A stretch of 64,000 bases of DNA from Phallus indusiatus (Eukaryota > Basidiomycota > Agaricomycetes > Phallales > Phallaceae). The notes below the pieces were generated by a model. It saw only the letters and a list, made by a program, of their open reading frames with translations, had not been told where the DNA came from and ran no database searches. The position numbers were made by a program, and so were the translations under genes. This document shows positions 24,167-33,793 of the stretch, piece after piece. Each line of letters starts with the position of its first letter. Within the stretch, counting starts at the first letter, position 1. Location of the stretch: assembly GCA_027605045.1 (NCBI GenBank), contig JAQFWX010000008.1, forward strand, positions 868,001-932,000, in the 5' to 3' direction.

Positions 24167-24600
24167 ATGACCGGAGAGAAGAAGAGGAGAAGGAAGAAAC
24201 GAGACCGCCTACTCTTCTCCTACAAATGAATTTCAAAACTCATTGAAATTAGATGGCGTTGTCAACATGGAAGATGCAAACAATGGAACGAAACTTGTTC
24301 TTGCTGTGCCGTCGTACATGATGCCTGTTGATTTCATGACTTTTATTGCTCTGCTTCGGGAGTGTGGCGCTTTTGAGATGGTTCGGTGATTCATTCAGTT
24401 CTTGTTTTCCGGGATTTTGGGAGGATTAATGATTTGTTTTGTCCTTTTAACGATTCGTTACCCAATCGCTCAATAGTGTTTCTTAAAGTTCAGATCTAGG
24501 GACGACGCCGTGCTCTTCGCACAAGAATACAATGGTCGTCCGTTCAACACGCCCAGTAGGGTTGAAATTTTTGAGGTATAAGACTGTTAAATGTAAGTCA
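24167..24600 (+). pseudogene. BRAP2/ETP1-like fragment, 5' part only
   Basis: A second copy of the 5' end of the gene at 16289, starting with the same ATGACCGGA region. Recognisable pieces are KLDGVVNMEDANNGT, LVLAVPSYMMPVDFMTFIALL and, out of frame with it, an AVLFAQEYNGRPFN segment. It keeps the PVDF-type residues that the first copy has lost, so neither copy is simply derived from the other in its present state. The RING, UBP finger and coiled coil are absent: the sequence stops about 180 bp before array copy 2 begins. Confidence 0.75.
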
Positions 24601-24781
24601 CTAAGCCGGAGGGCAAGCACGCATCCTTAACGCAACGCAGTTCCAATTGGACGACACTGAAGTTCCCAGAGCCTATACAAGAAGCTTCGTGACAGGCATA
24701 GGAAAAGCGCGCATTCGACATATATTGAACCATCGGTATAGTCGGTGTACCACTTCACGCTACACAATCTGTCTCCAAAGT

Positions 24782-27671
24782 ATGGGCTTTCGAAAGAAAA
24801 AATCTCTTACTCTCCACCAGAAGCCCGGACCATCAGCTTCAACCACAGTCCTGCAAAAAGAAACCGACTGGGTGTCTAATGCCTTCCAAGTTGCTGAATT
24901 GGCTAGTGCGGCGGGGGGTCTTCTGCCATTCCCATATCTAAAGGGCGCAGCAGAGCTAGTTAAGACTCTGTTGAACCCTATTCAAGTGAAGTCAGCAATT
25001 GGATATATGTAACTCAACTGATGAGAAATCAGCAAATGCAACAAAATCAAGATAGTTACAAGGAGCTAACAATTACTGTCACAACAATCCTGCAGATACT
25101 TCATGAAGAGACTAAGATGAATTCCGAAACCACGTCCTCGTTGAACTACTTTGAAAAAGATTGCGAAACATTTTACCGGTATGCAGTTCTGCTCCTATAA
25201 ATATCAAGACCCGAATCTTGTTCGAATAGATATTTGCAACACATATCCGACGATCTCAAGTCATTCAATAAATCGGATAAACCGAGATTCCTTCGCGGTT
25301 ATTTCACAGCTGATCGTGAAAAAGGTTCATTAATGCGATATCAAAATGAGATAGAAAAGTTTCGGAGTAATCTTATGGTGTGCACAAATATATTTGATGC
25401 AGCTCTGATCTTATTCCAGTGCCACATCTAGTTTAGGGGAATGATACGTCTACAAATAAGCAGCAACACAGACGAGATGGACTCTGATGTAAGTCGGGTT
25501 AGTCGTTCGCGTTCTGAAATCCTTTGAAAATAGCCAGCTCGAAAAAATCCGACTTTGTGATCTAAATGTACTCAAGAATATCTCGAATGGACAAGCTGAA
25601 CACTGGGAAGTACGATGGAAACAAGAGAGTCAGACACGGATGGTCCGTGTCTACAAAGGTCGGGATGCTGATTCCGTGCGTGATACAAAAAGATACTACC
25701 GCATTTTCGCTATATTCTTATACTTTCAACAGAAATTCAAAAGAGAAAAGGAGTGGTATTCACGATATCGGTAATACATTCGTCTCTTATGAAATAGGTA
25801 TCAACAAAGCTCATTCTTCGTGCAAGTCATCCAAATGTGTTGCAGCTATTTGGCATAATCACCTCAAAAGAAAGCCCTGGCCTTGTTTTCCACAACCGTT
25901 CGTCTATGTTGCTTCACAAAATGAAAATCAAAGCTTACTATTTATGTATATAGCGTGGTGTATCCCATTTTCTCAATTCAATTCAGGATTCAGTGATACA
26001 TTGGGTCGGTACATAGATTTGCAGCTTACAGTGAGCCGCCACAATACTTGATGAAATTTCTTCTTCAAATACATCTCAGGGTTTGTCTTATATTGTGAGC
26101 TTGAACGGACCACGATTCCGCCAATTGTTTGTATCTCACCGTTTGCCTTACGCTTACAGGAAGGCTGTGACTACGTAGCAAAGGGTATATCTCATCATGC
26201 CATTATATCTTGGTGGCATCTGGGATTCTCTGGCGAGTTTATCGGTTTCAAAGACCGTGAGGATGGATATCTTGTTTCTTTTTATGTGAACATTCTAGAC
26301 GGACGTGGGCTTGTCGTATTTGTTAGTTCATTTTTCTCATCTCTGAACACATGAAAAATTATTATTATGAATTCATTCTTCGATATTAGGAATGGTCGCC
26401 GAATATTTTACAAGTTGTCCCTGCTACTCAGTGGACGACGACGCGTATTAACAATATACCTCCAGAGGAGTCTACCAAGATTATAGAAAGAGTAAACATG
26501 CTGCATTTGTCCCCAAGATCGAATGTTCCCTTGGTCCCCTCTTTCTTATGGGATCTCTATCATGTCATAAGTGTCATTATATGGAAGGACGTCTCCGGAC
26601 CAACATATTCTGTCTACGCTGGTCACATTTTATTAGCCGATCGACACAACGATACACTCGACGCTTCGAGCGCAATTATGTTAGGGTTTATTCCATACAA
26701 AGAACCATTATCCTTAGACTGGTTTGTTCGTAATAAAATACTGCATACAAAGGTGACCATCGAAAATTGTGGTGAACATTTCAGGTATAGCACGTTTCCC
26801 ATCATGTAGCGGTACTGAATATCACTTGAATGTTTTCAGGATTCGCGTTCCTGTAGATACAGCAGGCATTTCGGCTATCGACGATCTCCAGACAGTGGTG
26901 GTTGAATGTGATGTTGAATATTCGAATGGTGCTTCCTGGGAACGATTAGCTCGTGCATATGTCAGTCAAATTGGCTGCTTACTTGCAAGAACCGATGGAA
27001 TGCACGAGTCTTGTTATGATTGCGCTCGTAAAGTTTGCGTTGGTACGCTAATTCCACTACTATTGTGTCATTGTATAGATGATTTTATCCAAACACCAAA
27101 CATACGGTCAATGTAGTCACTGGATTCTCGTGGCACATCCAGATTCCTTTCAGGCTCAGGTGTTCGATTGGAACTTCTGGGTATAAAGAGTTATACTTCT
27201 TTATTTCAAAACCGGCAGTGCGCGATGAAATGCTGGATACATACTGGTCTCTTAATCGTTCGGGGTCCGAGAGACTATATTGTTCTGATATGGACACCCT
27301 CGGTTTCGACTCAAATTCATTCAGAGTTCAAATTCGTCGAACTCTCCGTGTGCTTGGTATTGGTTATGAAAACTTTGAGTTTATCCAGGAGGCCCACGCT
27401 GTGTTGAGCATCGATCCAAAAAGCAATCAAGCCGCTCGTATTTTAGGTCTTCCTTTAATATGTCCTATTCAACCTGAATCAAGCGATGTATCCGACGGTG
27501 AGCCTAATTGAGTCGTAATTGCTGCATCAATTTCTCACTTTTTCGCAAGATTCTGATCACAATTCTGATAGCTCCGAATTTTATCATACAGCAGAGGATG
27601 AGGCAGAGGATGAAGAGGATGAAGAGGATGAAGCAGATGATGGACCAGTCGACGCTCATAAGACTGAGTAA
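24782..27671 (+). CDS. MLKL/HeLo-like 4-helix domain plus pseudokinase-like protein, array copy 2
   Basis: All 14 exons can be read through with matching phases, from MGFRKKKSLTLHQ to the stop at 27669-27671. The helical domain is TDWVSNAFQVAELASAAGG, LLPFPYLKGAAELVKTLL, and MQQNQDSYKELTITVTTIL, followed by RYLQHISDDLKSFNKS. The kinase N-lobe reads HWEVRWKQESQTRMVRVYK and KREKEWYSRYRHPNVLQLFG. The region after it (EGCDYVAKGISHHAI, FIGFKDREDGYL) has no catalytic loop. The C-terminal region is closest to copy 1, but the N-terminus and type II promoter are closest to copies 4 and 7. The acidic tail is longer than elsewhere because of a repeated GAAGAGGAT tract (AEDEEDEEDEADD). A 15-nt exon is at 26080-26094. 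It looks functional by reading frame. Confidence 0.75.
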
Positions 27672-28171
27672 CGCTTTCACGAATATCGGATTTCACAGTG
27701 TGTTTACAATCACTGCAGTTACATTCGAGACTAGTTTGGCGGTGTTTTCTTCGTACTTCACAATATCTCCATGTAATTTGTTTAAACACATGCATGTATA
27801 TTTTATCCTATAAAACAAATGATTGTAGGAAGATTATCTTCATAGACCGTGGTTCCACCGTCGCTGTGACACAGTGAGCAGAACCCTGTACAGAAAAGTC
27901 TGCCAATTGGCTCTAATTATGATTGTTATCAGTGAAGGACGGGTTCACCGTTTTAGCCTTAACGCTCACCCAATATCTAAGATGCGTGCGCTTCAAAATC
28001 GAAATGGTCCTATTCACCTTCTCAAACGCATACATAAGTTCCTCGAATTCGTCTCGCACCTGATTTGACGAACCTGAAATATCCGGCTGTTGCCCACAAC
28101 CGCGCAGACACATAAGAAGAATCCCCTGCGAGTTGAATCAGTACAGCATTCCGTATGTTATTCTGCACGCA
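27672..28171. repeat. 3' flank of array copy 2, shared with copy 1
   Basis: Non-coding sequence homologous to 22230-22640. It lies between the stop of copy 2 and the end of the minus-strand ARP9 remnant. No separate gene is seen. Confidence 0.5.
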
Positions 28172-29096
28172 TTACCTACACACTTGCATTGGCGTTGACG
28201 AAGACATTATGCATATGCCGCGCCCAATGGCTCCAACGATGACCCGACTGATAATCCCAACACCATCACCGTCTCGCCAGATTTGAAGGGTTAGCTCTAA
28301 TAGCTGGGTATATAGTTGTTCTTCTGTGTATGTGTCTCCTTCGGAAATTGCAGCTACTAGGTTGTAGTGCAATTGAATAATATGAGTTAAATAGGTCTCG
28401 CATTCTTTCATACCAAGGTCGAGGTGCGTTGTATGGTGATATTGAACTAGAGACTCCACAACAGGCGTAATCGTCGTTCCAGAGTAAGATACGCCGATCA
28501 CAACGCCACTGAAAACACTCGTCGAGTATATCTGCATCAGGGGACGTTCTACAAGCATAAACGCCGCCACATCGAACCGTTGGAAGAATAGCTGGTCTAG
28601 TAAGTCTTGTGTTGGGCGTGGGTAGCATGGGATACAGAGTGTTACCGGTGACTCGTTCTGTTTATGACGAAGGCCCGAACGCGTGAACAAGATGTATTTC
28701 CTGAATATAACCATCAGAGGCTAGCCTTTACTAGTCAATACTAGTACTGCTTCAACCTGAGACCAGCAACGGACATCATCTTCATCAACGGCTAATATAT
28801 TCCAACATTTTCACCAGATACTAGTGCATAATCTAATTGTAGGATGCGTGGTTTACGAGAATGACTGATGTGTTTAGCGGAACTTGGGACAGCCGTTATA
28901 ATAGAAGATTTTCCACCTTGGACGTTGAAGGTGTTTTGCGTAGTCCAACGCGTGCTGGCAGCTCTCTGTCGTAAGCGCTGGAAAGGGAAAAAGAAAAGTA
29001 TGGTATACATACAATGGGTGGAACGCGGAGAAAGTCACTGACACCCGACGCCTGCGGAATATATCGTCTGTTAGACCTGATGACGATAACGCTCAC
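28172..29096 (-). pseudogene. ARP9-like actin-related protein, 5' part, truncated
   Basis: The minus-strand open stretch 28714-28172 translates to an actin-fold segment: FRKYILFTRSGLRHKQNESP, then a core with FFQRFDVAAFMLVERPLMQIY, SGVVIGVSYSGTTITPVVES and THLDLGMKECETYLTHII. This is the pattern of Arp9, the nuclear actin-related subunit of SWI/SNF and RSC remodellers. Upstream pieces around 29090-28800 (ARVGLRKTPS, VIVIR) match its N-terminal exon but do not join in one frame. The C-terminal third is missing: the frame runs into unrelated sequence and stops at 28172. No intact ARP9 is in the window, so this is a duplicated fragment. The identification is from motif resemblance. Confidence 0.65.
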
Positions 29097-29560
29097 GTGC
29101 GAACGTTCAGTGGATGAGGCCGTGCCTGCCCAAACGACCTATAAGGGATGGGACTCACCCGGTAGTGCTCTCCTGAAACTGTGACCGGACCTTTCAGTAG
29201 CATTAAGACGCTGCCTATGCTCAGCAGATATCCGGTGTGACCCTTCCTTTCACTATCAAGTAAACCTAGGAGGAGGATCTTGCATTGACCTGGAAAGCGG
29301 CTGGAAGACCATGCAAGTGGACATTTTGACGTAGTGCAGCCACTTCTGTGCAGTGCCATCTGCCATTCCACCTTCTCAGAGGCAATGCAACAAACCTCGT
29401 CGACAGGCATTCAAATATTTACAGCCCAAGGGAAAGCGCATGTTTGATGCTTTTACAAAGCAAAACGTCGATGACTCGATATGAATAGATCAATTTGTCC
29501 TATGGTCGGTGTAGCACTTGCCACTTCGCGCGCACAAGCAACTTTTCTAGAAGATCTCGT
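29097..29560. other. Intergenic, no gene recognised
   Basis: It begins with GATGACGATAACGCT, a string also found at the end of the retroelement fragment (33597) and at 23424. After about 29400 it resembles the distal type II promoter sequence of the array. One 105-codon minus-strand frame is present without recognisable features. Confidence 0.4.
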
Positions 29561-29589
29561 AACTCCCAGGAACATAGTGCCATACCACA

Positions 29590-29735
29590 ATACAAAATGA
29601 AATTGATTGGGTATCGAATTCCTTGAGAGTCGCTAAATCGGCTAATGCGATGGGGGGTTCTCCAATTCCCATATCTGAAGAGTGTAGCAGATCTAGAGAT
29701 AGTTGGGACACTCCTGAAACCCGTGCAAGCGGTTG
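29590..29735 (+). pseudogene. First-exon remnant of an array gene
   Basis: This carries QNEIDWVSNSLRVAKSANAMGG followed, one frame off, by the PFPYLK-type motif and the end of exon 1. It is the start of another MLKL-like gene whose remainder is gone. The upstream block of copy 3 follows immediately, so copy 3 appears to have replaced or been inserted after this exon. Confidence 0.7.
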
Positions 29736-29789
29736 GGCTACCGGAATGGAATGATCAGCGATTGTTGCTGTGTCCCCCTAAATAATGCT

Positions 29790-30469
29790 ATCTCTTCATA
29801 GAGGCAACATCGACACTGCCTCAGCAGGAAATCGTCAGCTTGACCCGAGTATGCTGATTGGGTCTACGGTCAAATCGAAGATACTACATACGAGCGATGG
29901 CGAAGTTGACGCTTCAGGTTGGTTGTGGAGAGAAGTTTGAACGATGAAAAGGTTGAGGACTGGCGGATTTAGTGTAGCTCATGCTTGAGCGTTATGGTGC
30001 CGAGGGCTGGAATGATACGAATGACACGAACGGATTCTGGCGCCCATAGAGGATGCTGTGCTGTTAAGTGCTGTTCCGGCGTCCCCTCCGACCTTTGAAT
30101 GAAGAATACGGTGGTATGTTCAACCTGGAAGTGTATGCTAGTTGTACGTTTTATGCGTGCTTTGCGAATATGCTATAGAAATACACTCCACTCCACTCGA
30201 GGTCTCTACCAACTTACTGCTTTGGTTGCACGTATTTGCTTCCTACTTACGTTGTTCACAGCCACAAATCAAGTACCGAAGAAGCCTTTTGACCGTTTGA
30301 TTGAAAAGTCAATGCGGTCGAGTTCGAAGGAACACGTGCGGTTAATTTTGGTTTACCGCGGTTCCCAGAGGCAGTTTCTCCTTCACAGGCATAGCACAAG
30401 CGCACGTTTGACACATAAATAATAACGACACGAATCGATTCACCCCATACGTACGATCCATCTCCAGGT
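29790..30469 (+). promoter_or_regulatory. Upstream block of array copy 3 (type I promoter)
   Basis: Colinear with 18740-19403 in front of copy 1, including GAGCGATGG(C/T)(A/G)AAGTTGACG, GCTGTTCCGGCG and the proximal CACGAATCGATTCACCCCAT. It lacks obvious coding potential. Shared promoter sequence suggests that copies 1, 3 and 6 are regulated alike. Confidence 0.55.
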
Positions 30470-33367
30470 ATGGTTTTTAAGAAGAAGAAGTCTCTTATCT
30501 CCCAGAAAGAACATGAGGCATCAGCCTCAACCGCAGTATCTGTTAAACAGAGCGAAACCGACTGGATATCTAATGCCGTCCAGGTTGTTGAATTGATAGG
30601 TGCGGTGGGGAGTTTTACACCATTCCCATATCTAAAGGGTGCAGCGGAGACATTCAAGGTTCTGCTAAAGCCTATCCAAGTGAGTCAGCCATTTGATCTC
30701 CACTCGTAATTGCTGATAGAAAATCAGCAAATGAAACAAAACCGAGACAATTACAAGACACTGACAATGAAAGTCACGAATATTCTCCGACTTCTTCTTG
30801 AGGAAACCGAAAAGGATTATGAAGCCGCGTCAGACTCATTCAACAGCTTTGAGAAAGGTTGTGAAGAATTTTACAGGTATGCAATTCTGCTCATATAAGA
30901 AATTTACCAGCCTGAATCTACTTAAACAGATGCTTACGAGACATCTCAAATGATCTCGAGTCATTCAATAAACCATCTAAATTAAAACCCCTTCGGAGAT
31001 ATTTCGCAGCTGATCGTGAAAAAGATTCATTGGCACGTTATCAAAATCAGATAGACGAGTGTCGGATCAATCTTATGGTGCGCACGAATATATTTGACAC
31101 AGATCTTGGTTTCATTTCAGTCCTACATCTAGCTTAGGGGTGTGATACGTCTCCAAACAAGCAACAACGCAGATGAGATGGACTCTGGTGTAAGTCGGAT
31201 CGCTTGTCCGCATTTCGAAGTCTTCTGAAAGTGGCAAGTTCGAAAAAGTCAGACTGGGCGATCTAAACGTGCTCAAGAGTAGCTCGAATGGACAAGTTGA
31301 ACACTGGGAGGTCCGATGGAAACAAGAGAGTCAGACACGGATGGTCCGTGTCTACAAAGGGCGGGATGCTATTTCCGTACGTGACACCAAAATACTGCCC
31401 CTTCTTCGCTATATTCTCATACTTTCAACAGAAATTCAAAAAAGAAAAGGAGTGGTATTCGAGATATCGGTAATACACTCGTCTCTTATGAAATAGCTAC
31501 CAATAGTAGCTCATTCTTCATGCAAGTCATCCAAATGTGATGCAGCTATTCGGCATAATCACGTCAAAAGAAAGCCCTGGCCTTGTCTTTCACAACCGTC
31601 CGTTTATGTCATTTCACGAGATTCAGAATCCAAACTTACTGTTATATGTATATAGCGTGGTGTATCTCGAATGAAGAATACCGTCATGGATTCAAAGATC
31701 TATTGCATCTATGCGTAGATGATTACCGTTTGGTGAGTTGCCACGCTATTGACGGCGACTTTTCCTTAAACACATACTAGGGAGCATCCTATTCTGTGAG
31801 CTAAAATCAATCATAATCTCATTCATTGCTTGTATCTCATCATCTACCATATGCTGAAAGGAAGGCTTACATTACTTGGCAGCCAACATATCTCACCACG
31901 CCTATTTATCATGGCAAAACCCGTCGTTCTCTTTTACGTTTGTCGGTTTCAAAGATCGTGAGGATGGATATCTTGGCCGGTATTATGTGGACCTTTCAGA
32001 AGGATATGGGGTGATTGCATTTGTTGGTTCACTTCTTTCGTCTCAAAATGCCTGCAATGATTATCTTGTGTTTCAATGTTAGGATTGGTCGCCGAAGATT
32101 CTACAAGATGTCCCTACTTATCAGTGGCAGTCTACAGCTATTGACAATAAACCTCATGAACTGGCAAAGATTATCAAAACGTTGGATTCGCCAGAAATGT
32201 CCAATGCTCTTCCGGATCCATTGTCCTTATGGAATTTGTATGGTGCAATACGCATTAATGTTTGGCAGGACGTCTCCGCACCAGCATATTCGGTCTATAT
32301 CGGCGACATTTTATTAGCTGATAAACACGACGATCGACTTGGAGCTTCGAATGCAGATTTATTAGGGTTTGTTCCGTGTAAAGAAACATCGTCATGGGAC
32401 TGGACCGTTCGCGATGAAAAGTTGCATACATACTTCAAAACGGCCAATAGGTTGGCTGTCGATGATTGTGGTGAATGTTTCAGGTATTACCTATTTTCTA
32501 TTATGTAGCAGTACAAAACACTAATTTTATCGTAATGCCTTCAGGATTCGCGTTCCTGTGGATAGAGCGGGTGCGCCGATTACCGAAGATCTCCAAACGG
32601 TGGTGATTGAATATGATATTCTATATTCGGATCGTACGACTTGGGAACGATTGACTCGTGCATTTGTTAGTCAAGTTGGCTACTTATATGCAAGAATCGA
32701 TGGAATGCAGATCTTCAATAGAGTTTGCACCGGTGTGTCAATTTTACCCAGGCTGTGGTCATCGTAGAAGAATCTCAGTAAATGATCTCATTAGTTACTG
32801 GGTTCTCGTGGCACCTCCAGATTCCTAAGAGGCTTGAATGTCCGACTGAAGCTTTCGAGCATAATGAATTATACTTCTTTATTTCCAAACCGTCAGTACA
32901 CGATGAAACACTGGATACGTATTGGTCTCTTGATCCTTCAGGATCCGAAAGGTTGGCTCGTTCCAATACCGACACCTTCGGTTTCGATCCCGGATCGTTC
33001 AGCATTCAAATTCATCGAACCCTTCGCGCGGTCTATGTTCATAGATACGACTTTGAGTTACTTTGGAATGGTCACGCTGTGTCAAATATCGATCCAGAAA
33101 GCAATAAAGCAGCTCGTATGTTGGGTCTTCCTTTGATTCAGCTTACTAGATCCTGCGATGTATCAGACAGTGAGCTCACTCCAGTCGTATCCGATACATC
33201 AGCTGATTTTCCTTTTGAAAGTTTTCGAGGATATCGTCCTTATTGGGGAGGATGAAGCAGAGTCGGTCGATGTTCCTGAGAACATTTCACCTGACATTCA
33301 AACTTATCCCACGACGAAATACTTCTATTCTGATTCAATCACGGACAAGACGTGCGCATCTGAATAA
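30470..33367 (+). CDS. MLKL/HeLo-like 4-helix domain plus pseudokinase-like protein, array copy 3 (chimeric)
   Basis: The first third (MVFKKKKSLISQKEHEASAS, TDWISNAVQVVELIGAVG, MKQNRDNYKTLTMKV) is nearly that of copy 1. From about 31,620 on, sequence and introns follow copy 4: EEYRHGFKDLLHLCVDDYRL, EGLHYLAANISHHAYLSW, SLWNLYGAIRINVWQDVSA, VTGFSWHLQIPKRLECP. The change falls just after the kinase N-lobe (HPNVMQLFG). Fourteen exons read in frame, with a 15-nt exon at 31781-31795. The natural tail (VFEDIVLIGEDEAESVDVP, as in copy 4) continues past about 33303 into retroelement-derived sequence, which supplies about 20 new residues before a stop at 33365-33367. Otherwise it seems intact. Confidence 0.72.
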
Positions 33368-33600
33368 TTTCCTGCACAGAATAGGGAAAGCGGAGTCCCC
33401 AATGTGCCCAGCGTGCGAAATGGAAAAAGATGTGCCACACTATCTCATGAGATGCCCGAGATATGACCAGCACAGGCTCAAGATCCAAATGCACTACCGG
33501 CATCACACTGTCTCAAAAAAGACTGCTGACATCTCCAGGCGCAATGAAGCTCCTGTTCGAATATGTAAACAAAACCAAGAATAGCGTTTGCCGGACTCGA
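33304..33600 (+). mobile_element. Non-LTR retrotransposon 3' fragment (RT/RNase H tail)
   Basis: Translated in the frame 33243-33584, the sequence gives TRRAHLNNFLHRIGKAESP followed by a Cys-His motif, CPACEMEKDVPHYLMRCPRY (CX2CX8HX4C). This is the zinc-finger-like end of fungal LINE reverse transcriptase/RNase H proteins. A further piece, MKLLFEYVNKTKN, the usual last segment, is one frame off. Only about the last 90 codons remain. The left junction is sharp against the homologous end of copy 4 (both read GACATTCAAACTT, then diverge). It lies within the 3' coding end of array copy 3 and is a dead fragment. Confidence 0.75.
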
Positions 33601-33793
33601 TGACGATAACGCTGGACTCCCGAAAAGCAGACATTTGGTATTTCACAGAGCAGGTTTTGACTAAATAACAATGGTCCATAGACTTCACTCAGGCTCAATT
33701 CAAAGTACGGCTACTTTGAAATTTCTGAGATTTCATCATACTCTGTCAAATTTATATTACTGGGGTATTGTTATTTAAAAGTGCATTCTACTA

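Noticed and set aside
33243..33584. 113-codon open frame as a host gene
   Set aside because: Its first part is array exon sequence in the wrong frame and its second part is a retroelement fragment.
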